Part shown: piece after piece, positions 18,290-28,336 of the stretch | Position numbering within the stretch: position 1 is the first letter of the stretch | How the letters are laid out: every line of letters begins with the position of its first letter | NCBI GenBank assembly: GCA_035559815.1 | Contig: DATMAT010000033.1 | Coordinates: forward strand, 1-64,000 | DNA from: Thermodesulfobacteriota bacterium | Lineage (GTDB): Bacteria; Desulfobacterota_D; UBA1144; Nemesobacterales; CSP1-2 | Direction of reading: 5' to 3' | DNA: 64,000 nt | Program-made: the position numbers and the translations under genes | Notes under the pieces: model-generated | The model's input: the letters and a program-made list of their open reading frames with translations, nothing else | Told to the model about the DNA's origin: nothing | The model's database searches: none

Positions 18290-19393
18290 ATGATGAACAT
18301 GCAATACTCTACCCCCTCGTTTCAAAATAAGACGCCCTTCATCTCGATTATTATTCCAGTGCATAATGGGGAGAACTATATCGATAAGTGTTTAGATTCA
18401 ATACTTGCCTCTACTTATAACCCTTATGAAATCATAGTCGTCGACGATGCCTCTACAGACAAAAGCGCTGAAATCAGCAGGGGAAAAGGTGCGTCGGTAC
18501 TTCGACTGGACCGCCAATCCGGTCCGGCGGCCGCGCGCAATTTTGGCGCTGAGAAAGCAAAGGGAGAAATACTCTTTTTCGTCGATTCCGACATAGTAGT
18601 CAAGCCTGATACCATTACTCGCATAGCTGAAGACTTTATGAAGAATCCAGAAATTGTGGCTGTCTTCGGCTCTTATGATGACAGTCCTGCTGCCTCTGAC
18701 CTGTTGTCCCAGTATCGGAATCTTTTTCACCACTACATACACCAAAATTCTCAATCGGAAGCAAAAACCTTCTGGGCGGGCTGCGGCGCTATTTATCGGG
18801 AGATCTTCCATCAACTCAATGGTTTCGATGAATATCTCTACACTAAACCGTCCATCGAGGATATAGAACTGGGGCTACGGATGTGGAAAAGAGGCTACCG
18901 AATTCTTCTAGACAAAGAGCTTCAGGTTAAACACCTGAAGCACTGGAAATGGCGAAGTTGTCTGAAAACAGACATCTTTGACCGCGCCATCCCCTGGTCC
19001 AGGTTGATTCTGGAGAGCGGTTTATTACCGCGTGATTTAAACCTCCAAATCCCCCACCGGATAAGCGCTTTATTAGTAGGGATATTAGTTCTCACGGTTA
19101 TCGTCTCGCTTTTAGGCGCTCTTAATCTGTTCAAATTCCCCGCAGATAATTTTTTCATAGCTTCTTTGGCGCTAATCGCCACGCTCCTAATCCTTAATCG
19201 AAAGGTATACGGGTTTTTCTATCGGGAGAGGGGACTAAAATTCACTGTCACGGCTATACCACTTCATTTCCTCTACTATTTTTACAGCGGCACTTCTTTT
19301 GCCGCATGCTGGCTTCTTCATAGGTTTCCGATTTTACGCTCGGTCTTGCACAAGGCCAATGCTTTCGCCCAAAGTCTTCTTCAAAGAAATTGA
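18290..19393 (+). CDS. Glycosyltransferase family 2, membrane-anchored
   Basis: 367 residues. Classic GT2 motifs are present: ISIIIPVHNGENYI, EIIVVDDASTD, GPAAARNFGAEKAKGE and FFVDSDI (DxD). After an acceptor-side block (GCGAIYREIF, then EDIELGLRMWKRGY), the C-terminal 110 residues hold two or three hydrophobic helices, so the catalytic domain is held at the membrane. The layout resembles polyprenyl-phosphate glycosyltransferases or chain-extending GT2 enzymes with helical tails. It begins 3 bases after the ATP-grasp gene. The next gene is a paralogue. Confidence 0.9.
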   Translation: MMNMQYSTPSFQNKTPFISIIIPVHNGENYIDKCLDSILASTYNPYEIIVVDDASTDKSAEISRGKGASVLRLDRQSGPAAARNFGAEKAKGEILFFVDSDIVVKPDTITRIAEDFMKNPEIVAVFGSYDDSPAASDLLSQYRNLFHHYIHQNSQSEAKTFWAGCGAIYREIFHQLNGFDEYLYTKPSIEDIELGLRMWKRGYRILLDKELQVKHLKHWKWRSCLKTDIFDRAIPWSRLILESGLLPRDLNLQIPHRISALLVGILVLTVIVSLLGALNLFKFPADNFFIASLALIATLLILNRKVYGFFYRERGLKFTVTAIPLHFLYYFYSGTSFAACWLLHRFPILRSVLHKANAFAQSLLQRN

Positions 19394-19550
19394 CCGATGC
19401 CACGGACTAATACTAATATTATACTCGCTGTCATGCTTTCCGAGCTGGGCTTATATAATAAACCCAAGGGGCTAAAGTATATTGGTCATGGTACGAAAAG
19501 GGAGCCGAACAACGCCTTAGACGGCGATGAATAGAGGAGTTCTTGGTCAA

Positions 19551-20561
19551 ATGATGAACCCGGATATCTTAGTTTCAATCATCATCCCGGTTTACAACTC
19601 ACAAAAAACCATCTTTGAGTGTCTTAAATCGGTATACGATTCCGATTTTCAGAATTTTGAGGTCATAGTCATCGATGATAACTCATCAGATAATTCCCTA
19701 AATGCAATCGGTCAATTCCCCTGCAGGTTAATTAGGATGAGTTACAATTTAGGACCCGCCGCTGCCAGAAATAGAGGGGCGGAAGCATCGGGCGGTGAGA
19801 TTTTATTCTTTTTGGATTCGGACATTATTATCCAGAAAGACACGATAGGACAGATAGTAGAAACTTTTCGGGGCAGGCCGGAGATATCTGCTCTATTCTG
19901 CTCCTATCAAAAAGACACCGTTCCCTCCAATTTCTACTCCCAGTATAAAAACCTGGTACATCACTACACCCATCAAAATTCCCTGGAAGATGCGGCCACC
20001 TTTTGCGGCGGTTTTGGAGCGATAAAAAGGGATATATTTTTCAAACTAGGGGGTTTCGATGAAAACTATAGAAGTCTGGAGGATATGGAATTTGGGTACA
20101 GACTTTATCAGTTGGGCTATAAGATATTTCTTAATAAAGAGATACAACTTACCCACTGCAAGGAATATACCTTTCTTAGCCTGCTTAGGTCCGATGTTAT
20201 GAATAGGGCCATTCCCTGGACTAGGTTGATGCTGGAGAAAAGGATATTCCGTAAAGATTTGAATTTAAGGATGAACAACGTGCTGAGTGTTCCCCTGGCG
20301 TTCTTGATGTTATTCAACTTGCCATTGATCTATTTTTTGCCCAAAAGCGGATTTCTTTTTTTACCTCTTTTAGTGTCATTCCTGATTTTAAACCAGCGCT
20401 TTTATCGCCTTGCTTGGAAAGAAAAAGGCACCCTGTTCACGGTGAAAACGATTTTGATGAACTGGTTTAGCTACCTGTACAGCGGGGTCGGCTTGGCTCT
20501 CGGGATTGTTTCTTATTTCAAGGATTTGCACCCTAAGACCAGGTTCCGAGCCTGGACGTGA
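19551..20561 (+). CDS. Glycosyltransferase family 2, membrane-anchored (paralogue)
   Basis: 336 residues from ATG 19551, chosen because GAGGAG lies 11 bases upstream; an in-frame ATG at 19527 is possible. It is colinear with the previous gene: VSIIIPVYNSQ, VIVIDDNSSD, GPAAARNRGAEASGGE, FFLDSDI, FGAIKRDIF, LEDMEFGYRLYQLGY and a hydrophobic C-terminal region. A tandem duplication of a membrane-tethered GT2 is the simplest reading. The specificity is unknown. Confidence 0.88.
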   Translation: MMNPDILVSIIIPVYNSQKTIFECLKSVYDSDFQNFEVIVIDDNSSDNSLNAIGQFPCRLIRMSYNLGPAAARNRGAEASGGEILFFLDSDIIIQKDTIGQIVETFRGRPEISALFCSYQKDTVPSNFYSQYKNLVHHYTHQNSLEDAATFCGGFGAIKRDIFFKLGGFDENYRSLEDMEFGYRLYQLGYKIFLNKEIQLTHCKEYTFLSLLRSDVMNRAIPWTRLMLEKRIFRKDLNLRMNNVLSVPLAFLMLFNLPLIYFLPKSGFLFLPLLVSFLILNQRFYRLAWKEKGTLFTVKTILMNWFSYLYSGVGLALGIVSYFKDLHPKTRFRAWT

Positions 20562-20926
20562 TAGAAGGCTAGGTTTCTGGGGACGGTTCAATACGATAAA
20601 GACCATGAGCAGAATAACTCAAAGCATATTCAAGAACGATTCTCAAAAAGTGGTTTTTTGGATAGAAACCGCATCATAAACGTGCGGCCCTCTCCTCACA
20701 GATACGTGACCTCGTGGGAACAATTGAAGCTCATTTTAGCCCGAAACCAATTAGAACTTATGACTATTTTTAGGGGTTCCAAGGAAATGCTTTCGCCGGA
20801 TGTTAAACCCTCTTACATTGTCAAAACCGTTTCCGGGATTATTCCAATTCTGGGTCAAGAAAGGGGCCTCCGATTTAGCCGGTCATTCTAGAATTATTAT
20901 TACTCCATTCCTGGAAACATACATAC
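20562..20926. other. Intergenic region, no gene recognised
   Basis: About 365 bases between a GT2 and a GT4 gene. An open frame at 20658-20891 would encode 77 residues without a recognisable domain or ribosome-binding site; it could be a gene remnant. No repeat, terminator or promoter was identified with confidence. Confidence 0.4.
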
Positions 20927-22153
20927 ATGAAAATACTATTTGTTACACTCGGTCTTCCCTACCCTCCCGACTGCGGGGCGAGAATACACGATTATAACCT
21001 CATCAAAAATATCTCTGGGCATCATTCTGTTTTCCTACTGAGCCTTATTACCGAAGAAAAGCAGGTGAGACAAGTAGACCACCTGAGAAAACTCTGCCAT
21101 TATCTAGATTTTGTCCTGGCAAACTCCCTTTCTGTCAAAGAGCACCTTTTCAGCATTGCGCATACTATTTTGAACGGAAGACCACTAGCGACTCATCCCT
21201 TCATATATGATGAAATGATGAATAAGATCAGCAAGGTAATCGGCAAGTATGACCCGGATATCGTCCAGATAGAGCATTCTTTCCTTGCCCCTTACGTTGA
21301 GGCCATTCCGACGGATAGCCGGTGTAAGAAGATACTGTCTTTTCATAACCTCGCATTCAACCAATACAAACGGATGTTCTTTCTCAAGACCCCGATTAAG
21401 GAGAAATTCCTTTTTTTGGTAAAATGGATGCTGATGCACGGCTGGGAGGCCCGGTATGCCCAAATGTTTGATCATTGTCTTGTCGTCTCGCCTATCGAGA
21501 AAGAAGCACTGGGATCAGCTAACCCGAACGTTCCTATCTCGATCGTCGATAACGGCGTCGATACCACGCTTTATCAACCTCTCGGAGAGGGTCCCCAGGA
21601 AAATACTTTAATATTTGTCGGAGTAATGGGGTACCCTCCAAACATCGATGCAGTTCTTTACTTTTGCAACTCCATCATGCCTCTTATCCAAAACCGAATA
21701 CCGGATTTAAAACTGGTTGTAGTGGGACATGAACCGGCTCCGGAAATAAGAGAGCTGGCTGAGCGAGGAAACGTGACCGTTACCGGCTACGTCGAAAATG
21801 TAATTCCCTATTATCAGCAATCGCAGGTAACAATAGTTCCCCTGAGAGGAGGCGGAGGAACCAGACTCAAAATCTTAGAGTCAATGGCACTGGGAAGACC
21901 GATAGTATCCACGACTCTCGGCTGTGAGGGGTTGAACGTAACTGATGGAGAGAACATTATGATTTCCGATTCACCGAGGGAGTTTTCAGAGCGCGTAATT
22001 CAGCTACTTACGGATAAAGGGCTTAGGGAAAGGATAGCCCGTAATGCCCGGCGCTTGGTCGAGACGCATTATGATTGGGCAGTGATTAGCCGAAAACTGA
22101 TGAAGGTATATGAGAATATATCAGATTACTCCAAAGTGAGGATGTTGGATTAA
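20927..22153 (+). CDS. Glycosyltransferase family 4 (GT-B)
   Basis: 408 residues. The N-terminal Rossmann half starts MKILFVTLGLPYPPDCGARI, a loop typical of GT4 enzymes of the PEP-CTERM/exosortase-associated and capsule type. The second half has FVGVMGYPPNIDAV, then the donor-site region PLRGGGGTRLKILESMALG with the conserved Glu, and VSTTLGCEGL. It probably adds one nucleotide-activated sugar to a lipid-linked glycan. It is separated from the upstream GT2 by 365 bases and followed by the broken Stealth gene. Confidence 0.92.
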   Translation: MKILFVTLGLPYPPDCGARIHDYNLIKNISGHHSVFLLSLITEEKQVRQVDHLRKLCHYLDFVLANSLSVKEHLFSIAHTILNGRPLATHPFIYDEMMNKISKVIGKYDPDIVQIEHSFLAPYVEAIPTDSRCKKILSFHNLAFNQYKRMFFLKTPIKEKFLFLVKWMLMHGWEARYAQMFDHCLVVSPIEKEALGSANPNVPISIVDNGVDTTLYQPLGEGPQENTLIFVGVMGYPPNIDAVLYFCNSIMPLIQNRIPDLKLVVVGHEPAPEIRELAERGNVTVTGYVENVIPYYQQSQVTIVPLRGGGGTRLKILESMALGRPIVSTTLGCEGLNVTDGENIMISDSPREFSERVIQLLTDKGLRERIARNARRLVETHYDWAVISRKLMKVYENISDYSKVRMLD

Positions 22154-22172
22154 ATATTTTAGAGAAGAAAGT

Positions 22173-23040
22173 ATGAACAGCACTGATATAAGTAAACCAA
22201 GGGCTGTTGTAAACTCGGGCAAATTACCTGTTGACAAGTCATACCTTGAGGAGAGTATTGATGTTGTATACACCTGGGTTGATGGAACTAAACCGAAATT
22301 TAAAGAACGTTTAAAGACATACTGGCACGATGCCTTATCGGTTCTGCCTGAAAGTATCAGTTCGCAGAGATTCCGCAATAACGATGAGCTAAGATACTCA
22401 TTGCGATCGCTTGAAGCCTTCGCCCCATGGGCCGGCAATATTTATATAGTCACCAATGGTGACATCCCTAATTGGTTAGATACATCACACAACCGTATCT
22501 CGATAATCACCCATGATGAAATCTTTTTAGATAAATCCTATCTACCGACGTTTAATTTAAACGCTATTGAACTTCAGCTTCGACGTCTTCCTTAGCAGGG
22601 CTGTCTCTGAAGGTGATTTTATAACAGAGTCCGGCGGGTAGTATATCTACTTTCAAAAAAACCTTTTGCGGAGTAAAACCGACAGAGGACCGGTTCAAGA
22701 TCGGGCATATGCGTATACACAAAAGGTCATCAATATGCTTTGGGGCAAAAAACGCTCCCGCCTTTTGCCCGCACATGCTCCTCAGCTCTATGATAAGGAA
22801 ATACTGGTTTATTTAGAGAACATGATCCCCGAAGAGTTTCAAAAAACCTCCTCACACAGATTTCGTTCCGCAGATGATCTGGTTTTAAGGGTACTTTACT
22901 TTTTCTTCCTAATTGAATCTTATAAAGGAGATCAGATACATGAGACTGTTACCCTGAATTGGGGGCGTAACACTTATTTTAAGAGTTTAAATACATTAAC
23001 TGGGAAAGAAAGAATGAGCATGTTGTGTGAGTTTAATTAG
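22173..23040 (+). pseudogene. Stealth-family sugar-phosphate transferase, disrupted
   Basis: The first open frame (22173-22595) carries Stealth conserved regions 1 and 2: DVVYTWVDG, NDELRYSLRSLEAFAPW, IYIVTNGDIPNWL and LPTFNLNAIE. The matching continuation is in another frame: DVFLSRAVSEGDF begins near 22582, is interrupted by a TAG at 22639, and continues into 22666-23040 with AHAPQLYDKE (conserved region 3). About 15 residues of the expected junction, including the first part of the catalytic NDD, are also missing. A frameshift, a small deletion and a stop codon therefore inactivate it. Intact relatives transfer hexose-1-phosphate to make phosphodiester-linked capsules. Sequencing error could explain one change but hardly all three. 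Confidence 0.85.
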
Positions 23041-23064
23041 TTATAGACTTATCAAATGTCACAT

Positions 23065-24231
23065 ATGAAAAAAGTCTTATTTGTCCAAACCACTCTTGAA
23101 CCTCCTGGGGGCGCAAGGATGGTTGCGGCATGGATGATAGAAGCGCTGAAAAAGGATAATTCCGTCTCCATCTTGACCTGGAAACATCCTGATTTCGAAG
23201 AGGTAAACCGATTTTATGGCACTTCGTTAAACGAGTCTGAACTCGGTGTCCACTCCGTCAACCCTGCTTTACGTAGCATTATAGACTTAGACCCTGATCC
23301 CGCAACTATTCAGAGGCAGAGCTACCTGATGCGCTTATCCAAGAAATTGAACAGCAAATATGATGTAGTAATTTCCGCCGAGAATGAAATAGACCTGGGG
23401 TGTCGGGGAATACAGTATTTTCACTATCCTTATTTGTACGGAAAGATTAAGCCAGATATTGATTTGCCACGTCATCGAAGGTTCTGGGAAACTTTGAAGG
23501 GCAGTTACAGGCCCTGGATGCTGCTCTCCGGGTTTTCCTATAGTCGAATGGTAAATAATCTTACACTTGTTAACTCAGATTGGACTGGGAATAAGGTTAG
23601 GGAATTTTACGGGATTAGCCCTATAACACTTTATCCTCCGATTCCTGGTACATTCCCCGATATTCATTGGAATAATAGGGAAAACGGATTTGTCTGTATC
23701 GGGAGATTCTGCCCCGGGAAGAATTTTGAAACGATAATAAAGATTCTTACGAAGGTCAGAGCGAGAATTCCGGATATTCATTTACATGTCATTGGAACCC
23801 CTAGCCCATTCGCAGGTGAGAATGAATATTACTCAAAGCTTATGAGAGTTGTGAGAGAAAATTCACCTTGGGTTCTTTTACACGAAAACTTATCGAGAGA
23901 GAAGCTTATAAATCTGATTTCCAGGCACAGGTACGGAATTCACGCAAACATAGAGGAACATTTTGGGATTGCAGTAGGGGAGATGATCAAAGCGGGGTGT
24001 ATAGTCTTTGTTCATAACAGCGGGGGACAGGTGGAGATTGTTGGAGGGGATGAACGTTTGGTTTATAGGACTGAAGGGGAAGCAGTCGAGAAGATTGTGC
24101 GCGTGATGGGCAATCCGGATGAGCAAATGTCATTAATTGATTACTTGAACTCAAGGAAAGAAATGTTCTCAACAGAGAGATTCATGCGTGATATTCAGGA
24201 AATCGTAAGGCAATTCCAGGGGGATAAATGA
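23065..24231 (+). CDS. Glycosyltransferase family 4 (tandem-type copy 1)
   Basis: 388 residues from ATG 23065, chosen to match the start of its paralogue at 25137; ATG 23056 is in frame. It begins MKKVLFVQTTLEPPGGARMV. Later landmarks are LVNSDWTGNKVREFYGI, GFVCIGRFCPGKNFETIIKIL, IHLHVIGTP and the donor-site block GIAVGEMIKAGCIVF with its Glu. The layout is the GT-B fold seen in ALG11-like GT4 enzymes, several of which extend mannose-type chains on lipid carriers. The stop overlaps the start of the next gene. Confidence 0.9.
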   Translation: MKKVLFVQTTLEPPGGARMVAAWMIEALKKDNSVSILTWKHPDFEEVNRFYGTSLNESELGVHSVNPALRSIIDLDPDPATIQRQSYLMRLSKKLNSKYDVVISAENEIDLGCRGIQYFHYPYLYGKIKPDIDLPRHRRFWETLKGSYRPWMLLSGFSYSRMVNNLTLVNSDWTGNKVREFYGISPITLYPPIPGTFPDIHWNNRENGFVCIGRFCPGKNFETIIKILTKVRARIPDIHLHVIGTPSPFAGENEYYSKLMRVVRENSPWVLLHENLSREKLINLISRHRYGIHANIEEHFGIAVGEMIKAGCIVFVHNSGGQVEIVGGDERLVYRTEGEAVEKIVRVMGNPDEQMSLIDYLNSRKEMFSTERFMRDIQEIVRQFQGDK

Positions 24232-24962
24232 TGACTTTAGAAAAGGTGACCATATCGGGCTTTATGATATTGAAAAACGCCGTATCGCAGGGATACCCAT
24301 TTTTAGAGGCAATCGTGGCTGCGTTCCCCATATGTGATGAGTTCCTTATATCCGATGGCTATTCTTCAGATGAAACATGGGAGGCCTTGCAGAGTTTAAA
24401 AAGTAGATACCCGGGCAAAGTCAGACTTTTCAGAGACGAATGGGGAGACAAAACGGAGAGGGGCGAAATCCTTGCGACGATGACCAATCTTTTAAAGGAG
24501 AGATGTACTGGCATTTACTGTCTTTATGTTCAAGCCAACGAGATAATACATGAATCATCACTAGAAGAACTCAGGAACCTCCCCGTTCTTTACCCTGACG
24601 TGGAGATGTTCAGGTTGCCGTTCTATAACGTCATGGGGGGCAGGCTGCTTTGGATTGTGGATTTTAGGAGGAGGCTGTTTAAAAACAAGGAATATATAAT
24701 CTCAAAAGGCGATGCCTATGATGTCGGTTACGACCCCAAGCGTTTTATGTTTCGCCCGCGTAAACTAATGGATTATTTGCTGTACGCGAAGGGGGAGCAC
24801 ACCTACTACTTACCCCAGCCGTTCTACAGGTATCGGGCGATTTTTCCTGTGAACTACTTGAATAAGCTCGAATCAAGGGCGGGTTTATATAAGAGAAATA
24901 ACCTGGCTTATATGTGGAATAAGGAGTATCTCCATGCCAAAAATGCCTTTGAAGGGAGTTAA
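24228..24962 (+). CDS. GT2-like glycosyltransferase, possibly 3' frameshifted
   Basis: 244 residues starting ATGATGA over the previous stop. It looks like a GT-A fold protein: SGFMILKNAVSQGYPFLEAI, then DEFLISDGYSSDETW and LRLFRDEWGD-like segments, as in 'glycosyl transferase family 2, low-specificity' proteins. The DxD position is unusual (QANEIIHE). After the stop, another frame continues for about 35 codons (near 24954-25068) with a coding-like sequence, NPEIMNHLLDKWEYDLQDN, that ends in TGA. This suggests a recent frameshift close to 24955 that removed the natural C-terminus. The donor is unknown. Confidence 0.7.
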   Translation: MMTLEKVTISGFMILKNAVSQGYPFLEAIVAAFPICDEFLISDGYSSDETWEALQSLKSRYPGKVRLFRDEWGDKTERGEILATMTNLLKERCTGIYCLYVQANEIIHESSLEELRNLPVLYPDVEMFRLPFYNVMGGRLLWIVDFRRRLFKNKEYIISKGDAYDVGYDPKRFMFRPRKLMDYLLYAKGEHTYYLPQPFYRYRAIFPVNYLNKLESRAGLYKRNNLAYMWNKEYLHAKNAFEGS

Positions 24963-25136
24963 CCGACAACCCAGAAATCATGAACCATCTACTGGATAAG
25001 TGGGAATACGATTTACAGGATAATTTGAATATGCTGCGTTCTGCGCAGGGCGATATATCTACTGGTTGAAGTGATGAGATATGGGGATTTGGAATTGCCC
25101 GGTATAAGCGCATAGCTAATTTCATAAACATCCCCA

Positions 25137-26285
25137 ATGAAGAAAGTTCTACTTGTCCAATCCACACTGCAACCCCCGGGCGGCGGTAACGCAGTTGCCG
25201 TCTGGATCATCGAGGCACTAAAGGGGGAGTATGATATATCGGTACTGACCAGTGCCCCGCCCAATGTTGACCTGCTTAATCGGTATTATGGGACATCTCT
25301 CAGCCCGTCCGATTTCAAGGTTTACTGTGTGCCTCGGCTCTTGCGCCGTCTGGCTGATCTCGATCGCTTCGGTGTACAAAGGATCTCTCTTCTCATGCGT
25401 ATCTGTAAGATTGTGAAGGATAGATTTGACGTTGTCATCACCGCAAGTAACGAGATTGACTTTGGACGCAAAGGAATCCAGTACGTTCACTATCCCTGGC
25501 TACATATACATGAGAAAAGACGCCCATCGGCTGTCGATCTTCCATGGTATCAACACCTATGGACCCTAGTCTGTGGACGATACCAGCCCTGGAGAGTCAT
25601 ATCCGGCTATTCATTTGAGAGTATGAAAAAGAACCTCACCTTGGTAAATTCCGACTGGACCGGAAGCAAGTGCAGAGAATTTTATGGAATTGAGACGATG
25701 ACGGTATATCCTCCAGTTCCCGGTCTCTTTCCGGATGTGCCCTGGGAGGATAGAGAGAATGGTTTTGTATGCATTGGGAGGATTTCTGGTGAGAAGAGAT
25801 TAGAGAATATAATAGATATATTGTCGGAAGTGAGGTCGCATGGTGAGGATATTCATTTACACATCATTGGAACCCCGGGTTATGACATGAGTTACTACAA
25901 ACGGGTAGTTAAGAAGGTACGAGATAATGCATCTTGGGTTTTTCTAAATGAGAATCTATCGCGTGAGGAACTCATACGACTCATCTCAGGGCACAGGTAT
26001 GGGATTCATGGAATGCCACGTGAGCACTTTGGTATTGCCGTTGCCGAGATGCTAAAGGCGGGCTGTATTGTATTTGTTCCTAATTGTGGCGGACAGGTGG
26101 AAATCGTAGGAAGGGATGATCGGCTGTTATACGAGACAGACAAGGAGGCAGTCGAAAAGATCTTATGTGTAATGGGCAATTCGGATGAGCAGAAATCGCT
26201 CCGCGATTATCTAACTTCGAGAAAGGAGATGTTTTCCTCAGAGACATTCATGTGCCGCATCCGGGAAATAGTAAGGCGATCCTAG
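25137..26285 (+). CDS. Glycosyltransferase family 4 (tandem-type copy 2)
   Basis: 382 residues, colinear with the protein at 23065: MKKVLLVQSTLQPPGGGNAV, LVNSDWTGSKCREFYGI, GFVCIGRISGEKRLENII, IHLHIIGTPGYD, and the GIAVAEMLKAGCIVF donor-site block. The two genes with their GT2-like neighbour look like a duplicated unit. Both probably act one after another on the same lipid-linked glycan, with different linkage or acceptor preferences. Confidence 0.9.
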   Translation: MKKVLLVQSTLQPPGGGNAVAVWIIEALKGEYDISVLTSAPPNVDLLNRYYGTSLSPSDFKVYCVPRLLRRLADLDRFGVQRISLLMRICKIVKDRFDVVITASNEIDFGRKGIQYVHYPWLHIHEKRRPSAVDLPWYQHLWTLVCGRYQPWRVISGYSFESMKKNLTLVNSDWTGSKCREFYGIETMTVYPPVPGLFPDVPWEDRENGFVCIGRISGEKRLENIIDILSEVRSHGEDIHLHIIGTPGYDMSYYKRVVKKVRDNASWVFLNENLSREELIRLISGHRYGIHGMPREHFGIAVAEMLKAGCIVFVPNCGGQVEIVGRDDRLLYETDKEAVEKILCVMGNSDEQKSLRDYLTSRKEMFSSETFMCRIREIVRRS

Positions 26286-26311
26286 AGCCTTTCTCAAATT
26301 ATGCAAAGAGG

Positions 26312-27115
26312 ATGAAGAGTGTAAAAGAAATCAAGGTTAAGTTCCGGGGTTTTATAGAGGATCATTTCTATCTGCTCAATGCAAGGTGGAGCCTTAAAAA
26401 GAAAATTTATCTAATATCCTATTTCCGTTCCGGCAGTACTTTATTAAGAACTTACTTCTCTATACTTCAAGGCCGACCTCAGTTAAGCATATATAAGGGA
26501 GACGTGATACGTCAGGAGGATAAACCCCTAACGAACGCCTTAGATCATATTAACTTAATTAAAAGCCATACATTTAATCCCGAATATATAGATATAGTGT
26601 ATATCATCAGGGACGGACGCAATGCCATGATCTCTAACCTTTATATGGAGTTTCTTTGGGGAGGTCATAATTTCTCCAAACCGAGGGATATATATGAAGG
26701 AATACGTTATCTATCCGAGAAGGGACATTTCTGGGGAGACCACGTTAGAGAAGCACTATATGAGTCTGCCAAAAAGAACGTGTTATTTATTAGATACGAG
26801 GACTTAATAAATAACCCTTCAGATACACTGAAGAAGATATTAAATTTCATGGATGTGGATTTGCCCAATGATACCATCGGTAGATGTATCGGGCTTGCTA
26901 AAGAGAGAAAATCCTATTTTGAAAATCCTCATAATGGATATGTGTATGAACCGGAAGAGGATTCAATATATTACCTCTTGAAGAAACACAGGGCTCAGGA
27001 TTATTGGAAAGTTATATTTGACGATAAAACAAAAAGGTATTTCCATGAAAGGGGAGGCACAGAGTTTCTGCTGAGATTTGGATATGAAAAGTCGGAGGAT
27101 TGGTGGAAACGCTAA
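26312..27115 (+). CDS. Sulfotransferase-like protein
   Basis: 267 residues from ATG 26312; an in-frame upstream start at 26252 would overlap the preceding gene. The PAPS 5'-phosphosulfate loop is SYFRSGST at residues 36-43, with Arg39 where many members have Lys. The 3'-phosphate motif is VYIIRDGRNAMIS. A later RYEDLINNP and the helix DTLKKILNF fit the family too. It should transfer sulfate from PAPS to a hydroxyl of a sugar or lipid. Two sulfotransferase remnants lie further downstream (28337 and 30429), so sulfation genes have been gained or duplicated and lost here more than once. Confidence 0.8.
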   Translation: MKSVKEIKVKFRGFIEDHFYLLNARWSLKKKIYLISYFRSGSTLLRTYFSILQGRPQLSIYKGDVIRQEDKPLTNALDHINLIKSHTFNPEYIDIVYIIRDGRNAMISNLYMEFLWGGHNFSKPRDIYEGIRYLSEKGHFWGDHVREALYESAKKNVLFIRYEDLINNPSDTLKKILNFMDVDLPNDTIGRCIGLAKERKSYFENPHNGYVYEPEEDSIYYLLKKHRAQDYWKVIFDDKTKRYFHERGGTEFLLRFGYEKSEDWWKR

Positions 27116-27116
27116 A

Positions 27117-28175
27117 ATGGTTTCAGAAGCATATTACAATGTAGCGCTCCTTAAATGGGATGATAGTCCCGGGGATATAGAATCCGCGATCCACTACGAA
27201 TTAACTAATCTAGGACATCGAACGGTTTATTTCAAATTCGACGAGGCGATTCCTCGGGGCGTAGATGTCGTATTCTCATTTGCGCCATATCGTGAATTCT
27301 TACAAATTCCGCGCCAGCTCGACGGTGTGCCTAGTAAGGAACGACCGACCTTCGTGCACTGGAATACAGAGGGACTCGTTAATCTCAGCATACCGTACCG
27401 GGTGGGTATGGTAATCGGGGCCTTCCGTTCCTGGGTAGGGCGGTTAAATGATTCCAACAGAAGCTTGGCTAAAACCCTGTTGCGTTATTCGCCTCTGTAT
27501 TTAATAAACTCTGGCATGCGGGGGTCTCTGCGTTTAGGAGACTACTATTATGCCCATCGGAGGGGTTGGCTCGACGTTTTTGCGGACATATCCGCCGTAT
27601 ATGCCAGGGGGTTTTCCGAGCACGGCTTGCCCGCGATCCATGCCCCTTTCGGTGCGTCTCCGCTCTGGTATGCGGATCTCAACCTTGAACGGGATATAGA
27701 TGTCCTATGGATGGGTATGCGTGGAACGAGGCGCCGGAGTAAAATACTCGACCAATTGCAGGAGAAGCTAAATACCTGTGGTGTGCGGTTTCATATAGCC
27801 GATGGAATCAAAAACCCCTTTATTTTCGGAGAAGCACGCACCCGACTTTTGAACCGCGCAAAAATCACAGTAAACATCCTCAGAACCTGGTGGTCTGAGA
27901 ATTCACTCAGGTTTGCTTTTGCCGCTCCAAACAGGTCTCTGATTGTTTCAGAGAGGGTTCTACCGCACTCCCCCGCCTATAAGCCGGGCATCCATTATGT
28001 CTCGGTGCCTGTGGAGAAGCTGGCGGAGTCCATACTTTACTATCTGGATCACCAGGAAGAGAGGCTTCGTATCGTCGAGAACGCCTACCATTTTGCTACA
28101 AAGGAAATGACGTTCGGAAACAGCATCAGGGTCATCATGGAGGCCGTGAATAAGAAGCGAGTGGCTATAGCTTAG
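27117..28175 (+). CDS. CgeB-like glycosyltransferase (GT-B, glycosyl transferases group 1)
   Basis: 352 residues from ATG 27117, which follows the previous stop directly. The C-terminal half has a DVLWMGMRGTRRRSKIL strand-loop, a region of stacked helices, and a SLRFAFAAPNRSLIVSE donor-site-like block ending in YHFATKEMTFGNSI. This is the pattern of the Glyco_trans_1_2 (CgeB-like) group, in which the last third reads 'R.FE..A.G...l.t'. The N-terminal half is weakly conserved. Its assignment as a glycosyltransferase is firm enough, but sugar specificity cannot be inferred. Confidence 0.65.
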   Translation: MVSEAYYNVALLKWDDSPGDIESAIHYELTNLGHRTVYFKFDEAIPRGVDVVFSFAPYREFLQIPRQLDGVPSKERPTFVHWNTEGLVNLSIPYRVGMVIGAFRSWVGRLNDSNRSLAKTLLRYSPLYLINSGMRGSLRLGDYYYAHRRGWLDVFADISAVYARGFSEHGLPAIHAPFGASPLWYADLNLERDIDVLWMGMRGTRRRSKILDQLQEKLNTCGVRFHIADGIKNPFIFGEARTRLLNRAKITVNILRTWWSENSLRFAFAAPNRSLIVSERVLPHSPAYKPGIHYVSVPVEKLAESILYYLDHQEERLRIVENAYHFATKEMTFGNSIRVIMEAVNKKRVAIA

Positions 28176-28336
28176 GATACTTTTCTGAACCTCAGCCCAA
28201 CCGATCAATCCGTCGGCGGAAGAATGACACAATGCCGCAAGATACATATTAAAGCATCGCCTGAATGGAGCTAAGTGATTGAGCGTAATTGGTGGTCGAA
28301 AATGCAGATATTAAACTGTATTTATAATATTACATG

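Noticed and set aside
20658-20891. 77-codon open frame between GT2 and GT4 genes
   Set aside because: No domain and no start signal; it could be a remnant but cannot be supported.
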